Source: an uncultured Pseudomonadales bacterium (GTDB lineage Bacteria > Pseudomonadota > Gammaproteobacteria > Pseudomonadales > Pseudohongiellaceae). From it: 64,000 bases of DNA. How positions within the stretch are numbered: position 1 is the first letter of the stretch; the number at the start of each line of letters is the position of its first letter. The notes beneath the pieces were generated by a model. The model made no database searches, was not told where the DNA came from, and worked only from the letters and a program-made list of their open reading frames with translations. The DNA lies in contig CAMYOK010000011.1 of the NCBI GenBank assembly GCA_947259995.1, positions 247,900 to 311,899 on the forward strand, given 5' to 3'. A program made the translations under genes and the position numbers. Below, one piece after another: positions 18,070-27,626 of this stretch.

Positions 18070-19848
18070 TCATCGGTCCACATCCGCCATAACAAAATCG
18101 ATACTGGCAATAATCGCGATAAGATCGGGCACCATGAAGCCGCGACTGATTTCAGGAATCATTTGCAGATGTGCAAACGATGGCGTTCTAATCCGCGTTC
18201 GGTAGGACCCAGTATTGCCATCGTTCACGAGGTAATAACTGTTCAAGCCCTTGGTCGCCTCGATCGTCATCGTCACTTCATTGGCCGCAATCACCGGCCC
18301 CCAGCTCACACTTAAAAAGTGATTAATTAAAGTCTCGATATCGAGTTTGCTTTTCTCTTTTAGTGGGGGAGTGGTAGCAGCGTGTGAGGCTTTGTAAGGG
18401 CCTTCGGGCATATTGTCGACACATTGGCGAATGATGCGCAGACTTTGGCGTATCTCCTCCACGCGCACCGCACAGCGGTCATAGCTGTCGCCGTTCGCCG
18501 CGATAGGCACTTCAAACTCAAAGTTGTCGTAGCCGCTATAGGGTCGTGCCTTGCGCAAATCGTATTCGAAGCCTGTCGCTCGTAGCCCCGCACCTGTAAC
18601 GCCCCAGTCCAAGGCATCCTTGGTCGTATAGGCGCCAACTCCTTGAGTTCGACGCTTTAGAATTCCGTTGTTCATGACCATGCTGTCGTAATCTTGCAAA
18701 CGTGCAGGCATAAAATCGAGAAGTTCACGAATGGCCTTGTCCCAACCTTTAGGGAGGTCCTGTGCCACACCGCCAATCCGAAACCAACCTGGATGCATAC
18801 GAGCACCACAAATGGATTCAATAATATTAAATACGCGCTCTCTATCGACAAACATATAGAACACAGGTGACAACTGCCCGACATCCTGCGCAAACGTCCC
18901 ATAGAACAGTAAATGACTGGCAATACGGAACATCTCGCACAACATGACGCGAATGACTTTTACTCGCTCCGGCACCTTGATCCCCGCCATTTTCTCTACC
19001 GCCATGACATAGGGCAGGTTATTCATCACCCCGCCTAAGTAGTCGATGCGATCGGTATAGGGAATATAGGTATGCCAGGTTTGCCGCTCTGCCATCTTTT
19101 CAGCACCACGATGGTGATAACCAATATCCGGAACGGCATCGACCAAGATTTCGCCATCTAATTGCAGGGCGATCCTGAAAACGCCATGCACACTGGGGTG
19201 GTTGGGGCCTAGATTGAGAAACATAAACTCAGAGTTTTTAGACTCGCGAGTCATGCCCCATTGTTCGGGTTTAAACCGCAGGGCCTCTTGCTCGTGATCT
19301 TGTCGTTCTTGCGATAAGGAATAGGGCTCCATCTCAGTGGCACGTGCCGGATGATCCTTGCGCAGAGGGTGCCCCTGCCACGTTGGAGGGAGCATTATGC
19401 GAGTGAGATTAGGGTGTCCGAGGAAGGAGATGCCGAACATATCCCAGCATTCCCGTTCGTACCAATTCGCGTTGGGCCATAGGTCGGTAATACTAGGGAT
19501 ATTGAGATCATTCAGGCTCAAGGCGACCTTCAAACGAATATCGCAGTGACTGCTAAAAGACATCAAGTGGTAAGTCACCGTGAAATCACTCGTCGGCTGC
19601 CCGAGAGAGTTGACGCGCGCCCGCTCATCGATTGCCGTGATGTCAAACAACATCTCAAAGTGAACCGATGCGCTGCTACGCAGATAATGCAGAACGGCCT
19701 TCAATCCATCGCGCTGCAACCAAAGGACTGGAATACCGTCACAATAGGCTAGTATGCCTACTATTTCTTCGTCGAAACGTAGATTCAACTCATCCACTAA
19801 GTTAGCGGATATTGGATCGACATCGAGCACTGTGTCGGCGACTTCCAT
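18070..19848 (-). CDS. nuoC: NADH-quinone oxidoreductase subunit C/D (fused)
   Basis: Natural fusion of NuoC (about residues 1-180, ending [20 protein letters not shown] then [19 protein letters not shown]) and NuoD (from about 205, [16 protein letters not shown], then [14 protein letters not shown]). The NuoD part forms the quinone site with NuoB. Length 592 aa is close to the E. coli fusion. This C-D fusion is common in Gammaproteobacteria. An 84-base gap separates it from nuoB. Confidence 0.97.
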   Translation of the reverse strand: MEVADTVLDVDPISANLVDELNLRFDEEIVGILAYCDGIPVLWLQRDGLKAVLHYLRSSASVHFEMLFDITAIDERARVNSLGQPTSDFTVTYHLMSFSSHCDIRLKVALSLNDLNIPSITDLWPNANWYERECWDMFGISFLGHPNLTRIMLPPTWQGHPLRKDHPARATEMEPYSLSQERQDHEQEALRFKPEQWGMTRESKNSEFMFLNLGPNHPSVHGVFRIALQLDGEILVDAVPDIGYHHRGAEKMAERQTWHTYIPYTDRIDYLGGVMNNLPYVMAVEKMAGIKVPERVKVIRVMLCEMFRIASHLLFYGTFAQDVGQLSPVFYMFVDRERVFNIIESICGARMHPGWFRIGGVAQDLPKGWDKAIRELLDFMPARLQDYDSMVMNNGILKRRTQGVGAYTTKDALDWGVTGAGLRATGFEYDLRKARPYSGYDNFEFEVPIAANGDSYDRCAVRVEEIRQSLRIIRQCVDNMPEGPYKASHAATTPPLKEKSKLDIETLINHFLSVSWGPVIAANEVTMTIEATKGLNSYYLVNDGNTGSYRTRIRTPSFAHLQMIPEISRGFMVPDLIAIIASIDFVMADVDR

Positions 19849-19932
19849 TGTAGCGATTCACCATTCCTAGCGGCTACTTATTAAGCGCCACTTCTCTTTT
19901 ATTATTAGAATTTCCTTGCTAACCCTTTCCCA

Positions 19933-20574
19933 TTACAGCTCATCTGGCGAGCGCAATTGCGTCGCCGCAATTCTTTCATCATGCCTGCGAACCCGCTGCA
20001 CTGGGTCCACTTCTTTGCGATAGACCTTCTGATCGTTGATGACCCAACTCAAGGGGCGCTGTTCACGACCGATCGAATCCTGCAAAAGGTTTAAGCCTTG
20101 CAACAACGCTTCTGGCCTTGGTGGGCAGCCAGAGACATACACATCAACAGGTAAAAACTTATCGACTCCTTGCACTACCGAGTAAATGTCATACATGCCA
20201 CCGGAGTTTGCGCAGGAGCCCATCGAAATCACCCACTTCGGTTCCAGCAGTTGCTCATAGAGCAACTCAACCACTGGGGCCATTTTACGAAACACAGTCC
20301 CGGCGATAACAATGAGATCAGCCTGCCGAGGGGTTCCCCTTATGACCTCTGAGCCGAATCTGGCCAAGTCATGTCGACTAGTGAAGGCCGTGGCCATCTC
20401 TACATAGCAGCAAGACAGACCAAAATTAAACGGCCATAAAGAATTTTTACGCCCCCACGAGGCCATGTCTTCAAGGCGCCCCATCATCACATTACGCCGG
20501 ATATATTCGTCAAACGAACTCTCGCCCCGCCCGGGTGACTTGGCTTGATCTGCGCGCTCCAATTCCCAGCTCAT
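19933..20574 (-). CDS. nuoB: NADH-quinone oxidoreductase subunit B
   Basis: Carries the terminal N2 4Fe-4S cluster that reduces quinone. The tandem C55-C56 in [10 protein letters not shown]121 in [10 protein letters not shown] and C150 in VSGCPPRPE are all present. 213 aa. The start overlaps the nuoA stop (TGATGA). Confidence 0.97.
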   Translation of the reverse strand: MSWELERADQAKSPGRGESSFDEYIRRNVMMGRLEDMASWGRKNSLWPFNFGLSCCYVEMATAFTSRHDLARFGSEVIRGTPRQADLIVIAGTVFRKMAPVVELLYEQLLEPKWVISMGSCANSGGMYDIYSVVQGVDKFLPVDVYVSGCPPRPEALLQGLNLLQDSIGREQRPLSWVINDQKVYRKEVDPVQRVRRHDERIAATQLRSPDEL

Positions 20575-21029
20575 CAGAGCCCTCCTTGTGATTTTTTAAT
20601 ATTCGTAACGCCGCCTGGCCCGTGTACGCCACGAAGCTGACGTTTTTGAGTTTGAGTGCGCCAGTCCAACGCCCCTATGCGCCAGAGATAAAGAAGCGCA
20701 ACGCCTAATATGCCGATGAAGACGAGAATTTCGATAAAGCCTGCCCAGCCGTTCTCGCGCACAGCCACAGCCCAAGCGAATAAGAAGACGACCTCGAGGT
20801 CGAAAATAATGAATAGAATTGCAGTAATGTAGAAATGTACGGAAATTCGAAAATGAGCACTACCGACAGATACGATGCCGGATTCATAAGGGATATTTTT
20901 AGCGGGACGTGAGGCACGTTGCCCCAAAAAATAGGAAATACCTAGCATGGCAATGACAACAAGCATTACCAAAGCAAAATATATGAGAAAGGGACGCAGT
21001 GCGTCCAGCATTTGCGTAGCGCTATCCAA
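20574..21029 (-). CDS. nuoA: NADH-quinone oxidoreductase subunit A
   Basis: Three-helix membrane subunit, first gene of the nuo operon (151 aa). Conserved [39 protein letters not shown] and [11 protein letters not shown] are seen. The likely start is TTG at 21029 because GGGAG sits 7 bases upstream; an internal ATG at 21011 has no ribosome site. The GGGAG is the 3' arm of a hairpin (see separate entry), so translation may be controlled. Confidence 0.95.
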   Translation of the reverse strand: MDSATQMLDALRPFLIYFALVMLVVIAMLGISYFLGQRASRPAKNIPYESGIVSVGSAHFRISVHFYITAILFIIFDLEVVFLFAWAVAVRENGWAGFIEILVFIGILGVALLYLWRIGALDWRTQTQKRQLRGVHGPGGVTNIKKSQGGL

Positions 21030-21397
21030 TCCTATGCTCCCAAACTTACTGGGAGTGCTGGGTTTTTCTAATACAAGTGTACTATCTTACTTCGCACCTA
21101 ATGCAGAACTAATCAACACTCCATCACTTTTCTATGTTTGTCATTAGTTTCAGAAAAATCACCCTAATACGCACCGTAGAGTTAACAACGCGGTGCAAGA
21201 AAAAGTACTAACTACTCAAACCAAAGGCATGCGACTGCAGAAAAATAGAACAAAGGGAGGAGAGGCTGCTAGAGCGGAAATAACGGCCTGTTCGTTCTTG
21301 TTCTTATTAAGACTGTCGGCCCAGAGAGTGCTTTGAATCTACACGCATCCCAAATTGATGGCAAGCGCTTTTCAATATCGTCAATGCGTAAAGCGCC
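21030..21397. other. Intergenic leader region upstream of nuo
   Basis: 368 bases without a gene. It must carry the nuo promoter, but I see no convincing -35/-10 pair. GCACCG (21171-21176) and CGGTGC (21191-21196) form a short inverted repeat. GCGCTTT (21365-21371) and AAAGCGC (21390-21396) form a hairpin immediately after the CBS gene stop, without a U-tract. No tRNA or small ORF recognised. Confidence 0.5.
21037..21055 (-). promoter_or_regulatory. Hairpin sequestering the nuoA Shine-Dalgarno
   Basis: In the nuo transcript CTCCCA pairs with TGGGAG around a 7-base loop (GTAAGTT). The TGGGAG arm contains the only good ribosome site for the TTG start of nuoA, 7 bases downstream. The 6-bp stem would mask the ribosome site when folded. 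Seen in sequence; regulatory role is inference. Confidence 0.45.
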
Positions 21398-21874
21398 TTA
21401 ACGTGACGCTTCGTCGTGTTGCACTTTCCAATTTTCATAGTATTCGAGACTGACCATCTCGTTAAGGTCTTTATACTCCTCAGCCCGTTGTTGCAGGTTC
21501 GCCCGCATCACATCGCCTACTGAGAGAATACCAATGTATTCACCATTCTCTGCAATGAGAAGATGGCGAATTCGGCGCCCAAGAAATTTATCGTAGAGTT
21601 GAAAAGCTTGATCATTCACGTCTGCTGAGATGATACTCTTTGTCATGCTGCTGCTGACTAGTTCAGTTTTAGGATTAAAATCTTCGGCAAGCACTCGGTA
21701 CATTAGATCGCGTTCTGTCCAGATCCCAACGATCTTGCCCTCATCGACAATCACGATAGACCCAACACGGTTTTGCGTCATAATCTTCACTGCCTGATAA
21801 ACAGTCGCTTCCAAGCTGACCGTCACCATGTGGCCACCCTTCTCTTGCAGTATATCTCTGGCGGTTCTTATCAT
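21398..21874 (-). CDS. CBS-domain pair protein
   Basis: Small cytoplasmic protein of two CBS repeats (Bateman module), which generally binds adenosine nucleotides and senses energy state. Repeat 1 includes TVYQAVKIMTQNRVGSIVIVDEGKIVGIWTERD; repeat 2 includes DQAFQLYDKFLGRRIRHLLIAENGEYIGILSVGDVMR. About 158 aa with no other domain. ATG 21874 has GGAAGGAG upstream; the frame is open to 21958 but without a better start. Its partner is unknown. Confidence 0.88.
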   Translation of the reverse strand: MIRTARDILQEKGGHMVTVSLEATVYQAVKIMTQNRVGSIVIVDEGKIVGIWTERDLMYRVLAEDFNPKTELVSSSMTKSIISADVNDQAFQLYDKFLGRRIRHLLIAENGEYIGILSVGDVMRANLQQRAEEYKDLNEMVSLEYYENWKVQHDEASR

Positions 21875-21982
21875 TATTGTGCTCCTTCCAGTACTGACAC
21901 CTGACTGAGAGTTCAAATTACCCCGAATACTCGTCCTTGGCAAGCCTAGCTCACACATGCGTAAGCCCGCTATTTCAGCGAG

Positions 21983-23449
21983 CTAAACTTCTTCGATCGC
22001 AATACCTGCCGGCGTAAAACACAAGGTCTGATTGATGCAGCTTGGAGATTCACCCTGACTATGACTTACAAACACGATCTGCGTGCAAGTGCTCTTAGCG
22101 ATTAAGTCCGTAAGCGCTAGTATTAGCCTTCGGTACGCTGCGTCTAAGCCTACACACGCTTCGTCGAGAATAAGAATGCTCGGTTGTTTCACCATCGCTC
22201 GCGCGAGAAGCACTAAACGTTGCTGGCCAAAAGAGAGAGTGTGATAATAGTCCGTGCGTAATGCTGCAATTCCCACCGCGGCAAGCCACGCATCTGCCAC
22301 CTGTTGCTGGCTTGCGCCACTGTCGTCGTATAGTCCTATCGAGTCAAAAAACCCTGAGACCACAACATCGATGACACGCCAGCCTCGCACGTATCGATTG
22401 TGCATCTCGTTGGAGACCACACCAAAACGCGCTTTCACATCCCAAACAGTTTCACCGGTGCCTCTCTTGCGTCCAAAAAGTGTGACGTCCTGCCCATATG
22501 CCATGTGGTTTTCACCATTAATCAGGCTTAGTAACGTTGATTTACCGCAACCGTTGGGCCCTTCGATGAGCGTGTGCTGGCCTTGGCGCATAGTCCAAGA
22601 GAACTCTTTCAAGACGAGCTTGCCGTGATACCCCGCATTCACCTTAACTAGCTCAATCAATGGCACATTCGCAGCTAAGGCTGGCCAGCTTTTCTCAGGC
22701 AGCCCTGCTGGGAGAGACTTCGGAACAGGCAAACGGCGGTTCTTAATTTCCCCATATTCTGCAAGCTCTCGCACTCGCTCCAGGGGCCCTTGCTGCACTA
22801 TCCGTAAATCTTGCATTAGCGCAAGATGGCTGATGCCAGGCAAAATATCTGTGGCTCTTCGGCATAACAAGAGTGTGCAAGTCTCGGGGCCCATCCAATG
22901 GGTCAGTGCTTGCACAAGCAAAGCTTGCGTTGCCTTATCGACACTCTCTAAGGGTTCGTCTAGCACCAATAGTTTGGGCTGTTGGAAAAGTGCTCGCGCA
23001 AGCATCGCTTTACGGCATTGCCCTGAGGAGAGATAGCGAATTCCTCGCTCCTCAAGATTCTCGAGCGCTAGCGATTGCATAATTTCGGCATAGCGCTCGT
23101 CTGCGCGCGCAGCCCCTAGCACTAGCTCACGCACGCTTGTCCCTTGATCTTGTGCAGCCTCGCTGAACTCACTGATGTCGTGTCGATTATCCAAGGCCCA
23201 AAGCCTTTGCTGCTCTTCAAATGACACCTCAATGATGTCGCGCTGAGGCAGAAAATCGGCGGCGTAGTGGATTGCCGCAGCTCCATGAACGAGCTTGCCT
23301 TGCAGCAATGCACTGAGCAATGATTTGCCAGCGCCATTGCCACCGAAAATACAATAATGCTGCCCCACATCAAGCTCGAAAGCGGGAACATCTAGAACTT
23401 TCTGGCTGGCGATACGACAGTGCGCATTCTTTACGCGAATTAGCGCCAT
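21983..23449 (-). CDS. Twin ABC ATPase, ModF/PhrA-like
   Basis: Soluble protein with two ABC nucleotide-binding domains in tandem (488 aa), the layout of E. coli ModF (490 aa). Domain 1: Walker A GGNGAGKS, signature YLSSGQCRK, Walker B LLVLDEPLE. Domain 2: Walker A EGPNGCGKST, signature LSFGQQRLV, Walker B ILILDEACVGLD. There is no membrane domain and no permease or binding protein nearby, so transport is not supported; ModF itself has an unclear role. The start lies 4 bases after the upstream esterase gene, suggesting one transcript. Confidence 0.8.
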   Translation of the reverse strand: MALIRVKNAHCRIASQKVLDVPAFELDVGQHYCIFGGNGAGKSLLSALLQGKLVHGAAAIHYAADFLPQRDIIEVSFEEQQRLWALDNRHDISEFSEAAQDQGTSVRELVLGAARADERYAEIMQSLALENLEERGIRYLSSGQCRKAMLARALFQQPKLLVLDEPLESVDKATQALLVQALTHWMGPETCTLLLCRRATDILPGISHLALMQDLRIVQQGPLERVRELAEYGEIKNRRLPVPKSLPAGLPEKSWPALAANVPLIELVKVNAGYHGKLVLKEFSWTMRQGQHTLIEGPNGCGKSTLLSLINGENHMAYGQDVTLFGRKRGTGETVWDVKARFGVVSNEMHNRYVRGWRVIDVVVSGFFDSIGLYDDSGASQQQVADAWLAAVGIAALRTDYYHTLSFGQQRLVLLARAMVKQPSILILDEACVGLDAAYRRLILALTDLIAKSTCTQIVFVSHSQGESPSCINQTLCFTPAGIAIEEV

Positions 23450-23453
23450 CGTA

Positions 23454-24461
23454 TCAAGGCCTATTGCCTAGTTCTCTCTGCATGACTTCATACTGCACAG
23501 TCATCATATGGCCAATGGAGCGGCGCCAATACTCGGAATTGTGTTTTCCGTGAGACTGCATGAAGTCGAAAGGGACGTCATTCATAAGCAATAAGCCCAT
23601 GTATTCTCGTGCCACTGAGACCAAACCATCTTCGGTACCTGCGTCGATATAGAAATGCGGCAGGCGACTCTTTGTCACATTGAATATTATTTGAAACGGA
23701 TCATAGGCTAAGGCTTGCGCCTCGGTTTCGAACTCAACGCCGTTAGGAGTTCGTTCATCCTGTTTACTAAAGCCCGGGATATCAATAATTTCCGAGATAA
23801 ACGCATCTGCGCGATCGATAGCACTTTGCTGCGCCGCTGATCGCTGCCTCGGCGCCATCACTTCTCCGGCGGCAATTGCCGCGGCCCTATCGCGAGCAAA
23901 ACTTAAAGAGCCACTCGTACTTCCCAAGGAAATAAACATCTCGGGATGTCGCAGCCCTAATGAAAACGCGCCAAAGCCGCCCATCGACAAGCCGGCAATC
24001 GCGCGCCCTTCGCGGCGCTCGATGGTGCGAAAATTAGCGTCCACATGACCGATAACATCCTCTATTAAGTAGTCTTCCCATTGATCCTTGCCCGATTCGC
24101 TACTGGCGTAATTCACAAACCATGTATTGCCCGCATCAGGCAGCACTAAAATCAAATTTTCCAAAGACTTAGCGTAGAACGCCGCACCGAGGTTTCGTCC
24201 CCAAACAGTGTAATTCTGCATATAGCCATGTAAAAGGTAGAGAACAGGATATTCACGATCTTCTTGCTCATACGCAGGTGGCAACACGATGTCATATTTC
24301 ATGGTCTTATCTACTGCAGGGCTATAAAACTCCACAGTCTGCAAGCCCTCCGGCAGTCCTGGGACCACAGGAGTAGCAGCCTGGGAGAAAGACTTGCTCG
24401 CCACAATTGCCAGAAACAATGCCGTTAGCCATACACAAGCTTTTGGGATAAAACGGTTCAT
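23454..24461 (-). CDS. Secreted esterase D-like alpha/beta hydrolase
   Basis: Exported serine hydrolase of the putative-esterase family (PF00756, shared by esterase D, enterochelin esterase and mycolyltransferases). Signal peptide ends near SFSQA (residues 22-28). The nucleophile is S159 in AGLSMGGFG; DAGTEDGLV and the C-terminal SHGKHNSEYWRRS region supply the likely Asp and His. 335 aa. ATG 24461 has GAAGGTAAAG upstream. Substrate cannot be told. It is directly followed by the ModF-like ATPase gene. Confidence 0.85.
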   Translation of the reverse strand: MNRFIPKACVWLTALFLAIVASKSFSQAATPVVPGLPEGLQTVEFYSPAVDKTMKYDIVLPPAYEQEDREYPVLYLLHGYMQNYTVWGRNLGAAFYAKSLENLILVLPDAGNTWFVNYASSESGKDQWEDYLIEDVIGHVDANFRTIERREGRAIAGLSMGGFGAFSLGLRHPEMFISLGSTSGSLSFARDRAAAIAAGEVMAPRQRSAAQQSAIDRADAFISEIIDIPGFSKQDERTPNGVEFETEAQALAYDPFQIIFNVTKSRLPHFYIDAGTEDGLVSVAREYMGLLLMNDVPFDFMQSHGKHNSEYWRRSIGHMMTVQYEVMQRELGNRP

Positions 24462-24775
24462 ATCTTTACCTTCTCAAGGTGAATCCAAGGTCTAAGTGGG
24501 CATCATAAATGCAATCCATCCCGATTGAAATTCCTCAACGGTACTGGGCAAAGTGAAGAACTGCCTTGCTTGAGCCAGTAGCTGCGGCAAATTCACGCTA
24601 TCGTAAACGCTTGCGTAACACTTCTTATAGGTTCAGGATACTCAACGCAGCGGTGCGATTCGCAAGGGTTCAATCCGCAATTGGCTAAATAATTATAAAG
24701 GCAAGCCTATTCTATATTTGCTCGTAAGACGCAAGGGAATGGCAATGCTACAACTCATCCAGAGGAGGTGATTGC
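24462..24775. other. Divergent intergenic region
   Basis: 314 bases between the divergent esterase and FAH-family genes. It must hold both promoters. An AT-rich stretch at about 24685-24718 (around AATAATTATAAAG and TATTCTATATT) is the likely promoter area for the FAH gene, but I cannot assign hexamers with normal spacing. No gene or repeat recognised. Confidence 0.4.
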
Positions 24776-25600
24776 GTGAAAGTTTCATTGAACAAATTGT
24801 TTGCAGGGTTGTTGGTGTCTGGCGCTTTTATGACTGCGGCTCAAGCTGCAGAGTTCGTGCGCTATGAGCAAGGCGGCACAGTATCGTGGGGTGAATTGCT
24901 AGGAACCACAATCCATCAACTAAGCGATGCGCCGTATCTGGGTGGCTCGCACACGGGGCAAACCGTTGCCCAATCCGCCGTCACCTTAAAGGCACCCGTT
25001 GATCCTGAGCTAGTGGTAATGACTGCACTGAATTTTCGCAGCCACATCACAGGCGAACCGGCCGAGTACCCCGGCTTATTCGTTGTCCCAGCAAATTCAA
25101 TCATCGGTCCAGATGAACCTATGGTGATCCCCGCCGATAGTAGCAACTTCCACTACGAAGCCGAGGCGATCGTCGTTATTGGCAAACGCGCAGAGAACGT
25201 CTCTTTAGAAGATGCTCGTGATTACATTTTTGGAGTCACGGCGGGTAACGATGGTAGCGCCCGCGATTGGCAGGGAGCAGACTTGCAATGGACCCGAGCC
25301 AAAGGCAGCAAAACATTTAACGCCGTGGGCCCGAAAATAGTCACAGGCATCAACCCTAATGAGCTACAGATTGAAGGTCGACTCAATGGCGAGCGTCGCC
25401 AAGGTGAGAACACTTCGGACATGCTCTACAACTTTGACTATATGGTGAGCTATATCTCACGCTACTTCACTTTAGAGCCTGGCGACTTGGTGTGGTCTGG
25501 CACTATGGGTCGCACTCAGCAAATGGTAGGCGGCGACGTATACGAGGTTGAAGTCGAGGGCGTTGGCATTCTGCGCAACCCTATCGAACAAGCCAAGTAA
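24776..25600 (+). CDS. Exported fumarylacetoacetate hydrolase (FAH) family protein
   Basis: FAH-fold enzyme (hydrolysis, isomerisation or decarboxylation of beta-diketo acids), here with a clear Sec signal peptide (MKVSLNKLFAGLLVSGAFMT, cleavage near AQAA at residue 25), so probably periplasmic. The metal-binding carboxylates of the family are conserved: YEAEAIVVIGKRA and later NDGSARDWQGAD, with TRAKGSKTFNAVGP and LEPGDLVWSGT. 274 aa. Start is GTG at 24776 with an excellent AGGAGGTG ribosome site. Most FAH proteins are cytoplasmic, so export is unusual. Monocistronic, ending in a terminator. Confidence 0.88.
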   Translation: MKVSLNKLFAGLLVSGAFMTAAQAAEFVRYEQGGTVSWGELLGTTIHQLSDAPYLGGSHTGQTVAQSAVTLKAPVDPELVVMTALNFRSHITGEPAEYPGLFVVPANSIIGPDEPMVIPADSSNFHYEAEAIVVIGKRAENVSLEDARDYIFGVTAGNDGSARDWQGADLQWTRAKGSKTFNAVGPKIVTGINPNELQIEGRLNGERRQGENTSDMLYNFDYMVSYISRYFTLEPGDLVWSGTMGRTQQMVGGDVYEVEVEGVGILRNPIEQAK

Positions 25601-25618
25601 GCATTACGTCAAAAGTCA

Positions 25619-25656
25619 AAAGGGAAAGAAGCATCCAGCCTCTTTCCCTTTTTCTC
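25619..25656 (+). terminator. Rho-independent terminator of the FAH-family gene
   Basis: AAAGGGAAAGA (25619-25629) pairs with TCTTTCCCTTT (25641-25651), followed by a T-rich run. It also has A-rich sequence on the far side and may work for the convergent gene ending at 25693. Confidence 0.8.
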
Positions 25657-25692
25657 AGGACTCCGTCCCCCCCCTTTCTCCTTAATTCTTGA

Positions 25693-27450
25693 TCACTGCG
25701 CACTCGCACTTGCAAACACACTTTGATCCACATACTTCCAATAGACTTGACCAAAGAACATTTCATCCCAGCTTTGATCACCCCAAGGCACTGTCCGTGC
25801 AGGGTCAGGATTTGACTTGTTCTGGGTTGAGTTATCGTAAGCACCTGTCGCGACAATTTTGGTACCGGCAGGCACAAACACGGCTTCCTCAAGTTTGTAC
25901 TCTATCTGCCAGTTGTAATTGTAGTTCGCAATATTTATCAGCTCCCGCACAGTGCCATCAGGATGATGCGCTGCAAAGCTCATGCTTTTACCGCGGAAAT
26001 GCATATGTGGAATAAAGCTAGTCAGGTACGCATCTGCATCGATCGTGATCGCCTGCTGCTGCACAAAATCAGGATCATAGGCTGGGATATCGGTCCAGGT
26101 TTGCGGAAATATGCACGCACATTCACTGGAGCGGCGCTCCTGAGGCACTTCATCATCTGGGTAGAACCAGATACCGATCTCACTAGCGTCAACAGTCTCT
26201 TTGCCCGTCGTGGTGTAGTGCAGTTGTAGCGCGAGCCTAGACCCAGCTTTCAACAAACCGCCTGTATTCGCTGGCTCCACATGCGGTTCCGCACCCGGAA
26301 TATAAGGCGTGATGTAAGCGAGATTAGGATCAATTTCGCCTAAGAAACCTCGGGGCCGTGTTTCACCCGGCTGCATGACCGCGTTAAGCGTATGGTGTAA
26401 CACAGTACGATCCCCCGCGAGGTATTGGCTTGCGCGCACCCAACGATCCCGTTCGAGCCCTTCAAACGGCACCACAACGGTTATATAGTCGAGCACCCCC
26501 GTTGCAGGAATAGTTTGCGGTGGCACTTTTACGATTAAGTCTGGCTCACCAAACTCCCATTTGGACTCAGGCCAAGTAAGCTGCGCAAGCGGATCTACCG
26601 ACCCATCCATCACTGCGCCCGCCTCAATCCAATGAATAAGCTTTTGTTGATCCTCAATGGCCACATTGTAGTCGTTGGAGAAGCTGCCGACGTGCGGATC
26701 AAGCTGACCTGGTGGCATGCGTTTGGTCATCAATACTTCGCGGATCATAGGCGACCACCCCTGCACCATGGCATGACTGTCCATCGCAAAGGGGGCAATC
26801 CCACCGTCGCGATGACAGCTGGCACAGTTTTCAGCAATGATTGCTGCGATATCCTCGCTGTAGGAAATCCCCTCAGACATATGCTGTGCAGTATTGGGAT
26901 AACTGACGTCAGCGCCACTCATAGCGACCATTGGAGTGCTAATGGACTGTCCAGCACCAAGCTCTCCTAGCGCCTGCTCAAGGCCTGCAACAGTACCTCG
27001 GTAGATCACTTCAAAACTACGCGGATCGAACAAAAAGGCTTCGCCGCTTTTATCGACGCCCATGGCCTCAGAGACGATTTGCGTATCATCGATTAGGACA
27101 GGCAGGCTCACCCCTAGAGTTTGTGCATCTTGCTGCACGGCATCCCGTGACTGCCCTAGGGGGTTAAGCAACATAAACTCAAAGCCTTGCGCATCATATT
27201 GTGCGTGCAGGCGCTGGAAGTCAGCGAGTGCCGCGCGAGTCTGCGCGCTGCCATTGAGCTGGACTAGGAAGGCGATGGCTTTATGATCATCGTACCAGGC
27301 GATATGATGAAATTTGCCGTTCTGATCAAGAAGGGAAAAATCGCCGACACGATCGGCTGCGTGAAGTGTTCCAGCGGCAAAAGAACACATGATTGCAATA
27401 ACGGCCAATCCAAACCGCCGCCCTGTTCTAGTAATTATCGCTTTGAACAT
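25693..27450 (-). CDS. Exported thioredoxin-fold / cytochrome c / copper type II monooxygenase fusion
   Basis: Three-part periplasmic redox protein (585 aa). After a signal peptide (cleavage near HAAD, residue 31-32) comes a peroxiredoxin/thioredoxin-like fold (about 35-165) with no CxxC at its active-site position (VQLNGSAQTR). A cytochrome c domain follows with C209-A-S-C212-H213 and a downstream Met in RMPPG. The C-terminal half resembles peptidylglycine alpha-hydroxylating/dopamine beta-monooxygenases: H352-H353, H411 in LQLHY, H482-M-H484 and M564 in WDEMFF match all six copper ligands. An ascorbate- or haem-fed oxidation is plausible; substrate unknown. Strong GGAGG ribosome site at ATG 27450. 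A paralogue lies at 34033-35784. Confidence 0.82.
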   Translation of the reverse strand: MFKAIITRTGRRFGLAVIAIMCSFAAGTLHAADRVGDFSLLDQNGKFHHIAWYDDHKAIAFLVQLNGSAQTRAALADFQRLHAQYDAQGFEFMLLNPLGQSRDAVQQDAQTLGVSLPVLIDDTQIVSEAMGVDKSGEAFLFDPRSFEVIYRGTVAGLEQALGELGAGQSISTPMVAMSGADVSYPNTAQHMSEGISYSEDIAAIIAENCASCHRDGGIAPFAMDSHAMVQGWSPMIREVLMTKRMPPGQLDPHVGSFSNDYNVAIEDQQKLIHWIEAGAVMDGSVDPLAQLTWPESKWEFGEPDLIVKVPPQTIPATGVLDYITVVVPFEGLERDRWVRASQYLAGDRTVLHHTLNAVMQPGETRPRGFLGEIDPNLAYITPYIPGAEPHVEPANTGGLLKAGSRLALQLHYTTTGKETVDASEIGIWFYPDDEVPQERRSSECACIFPQTWTDIPAYDPDFVQQQAITIDADAYLTSFIPHMHFRGKSMSFAAHHPDGTVRELINIANYNYNWQIEYKLEEAVFVPAGTKIVATGAYDNSTQNKSNPDPARTVPWGDQSWDEMFFGQVYWKYVDQSVFASASAQ

Positions 27451-27626
27451 ACTTACCTCCGATCACACGACTATTTGGTCAACAGACCTTGCCACGCATT
27501 TTTCACTTATAAACTGTGAGAGTGCCAATAATCCTAGCACCCGCAAATGGCAAAGCAAACGACATCGCGCGATGGAGGGCATTTATCCATTATCACTTTC
27601 TCGAATCAAGGAATCAGCAAGGCATT

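Noticed and set aside
21030..21397. Possible tRNA or small RNA gene in the gap upstream of nuoA
   Set aside because: No cloverleaf with a T-arm consensus on either strand; only short inverted repeats.
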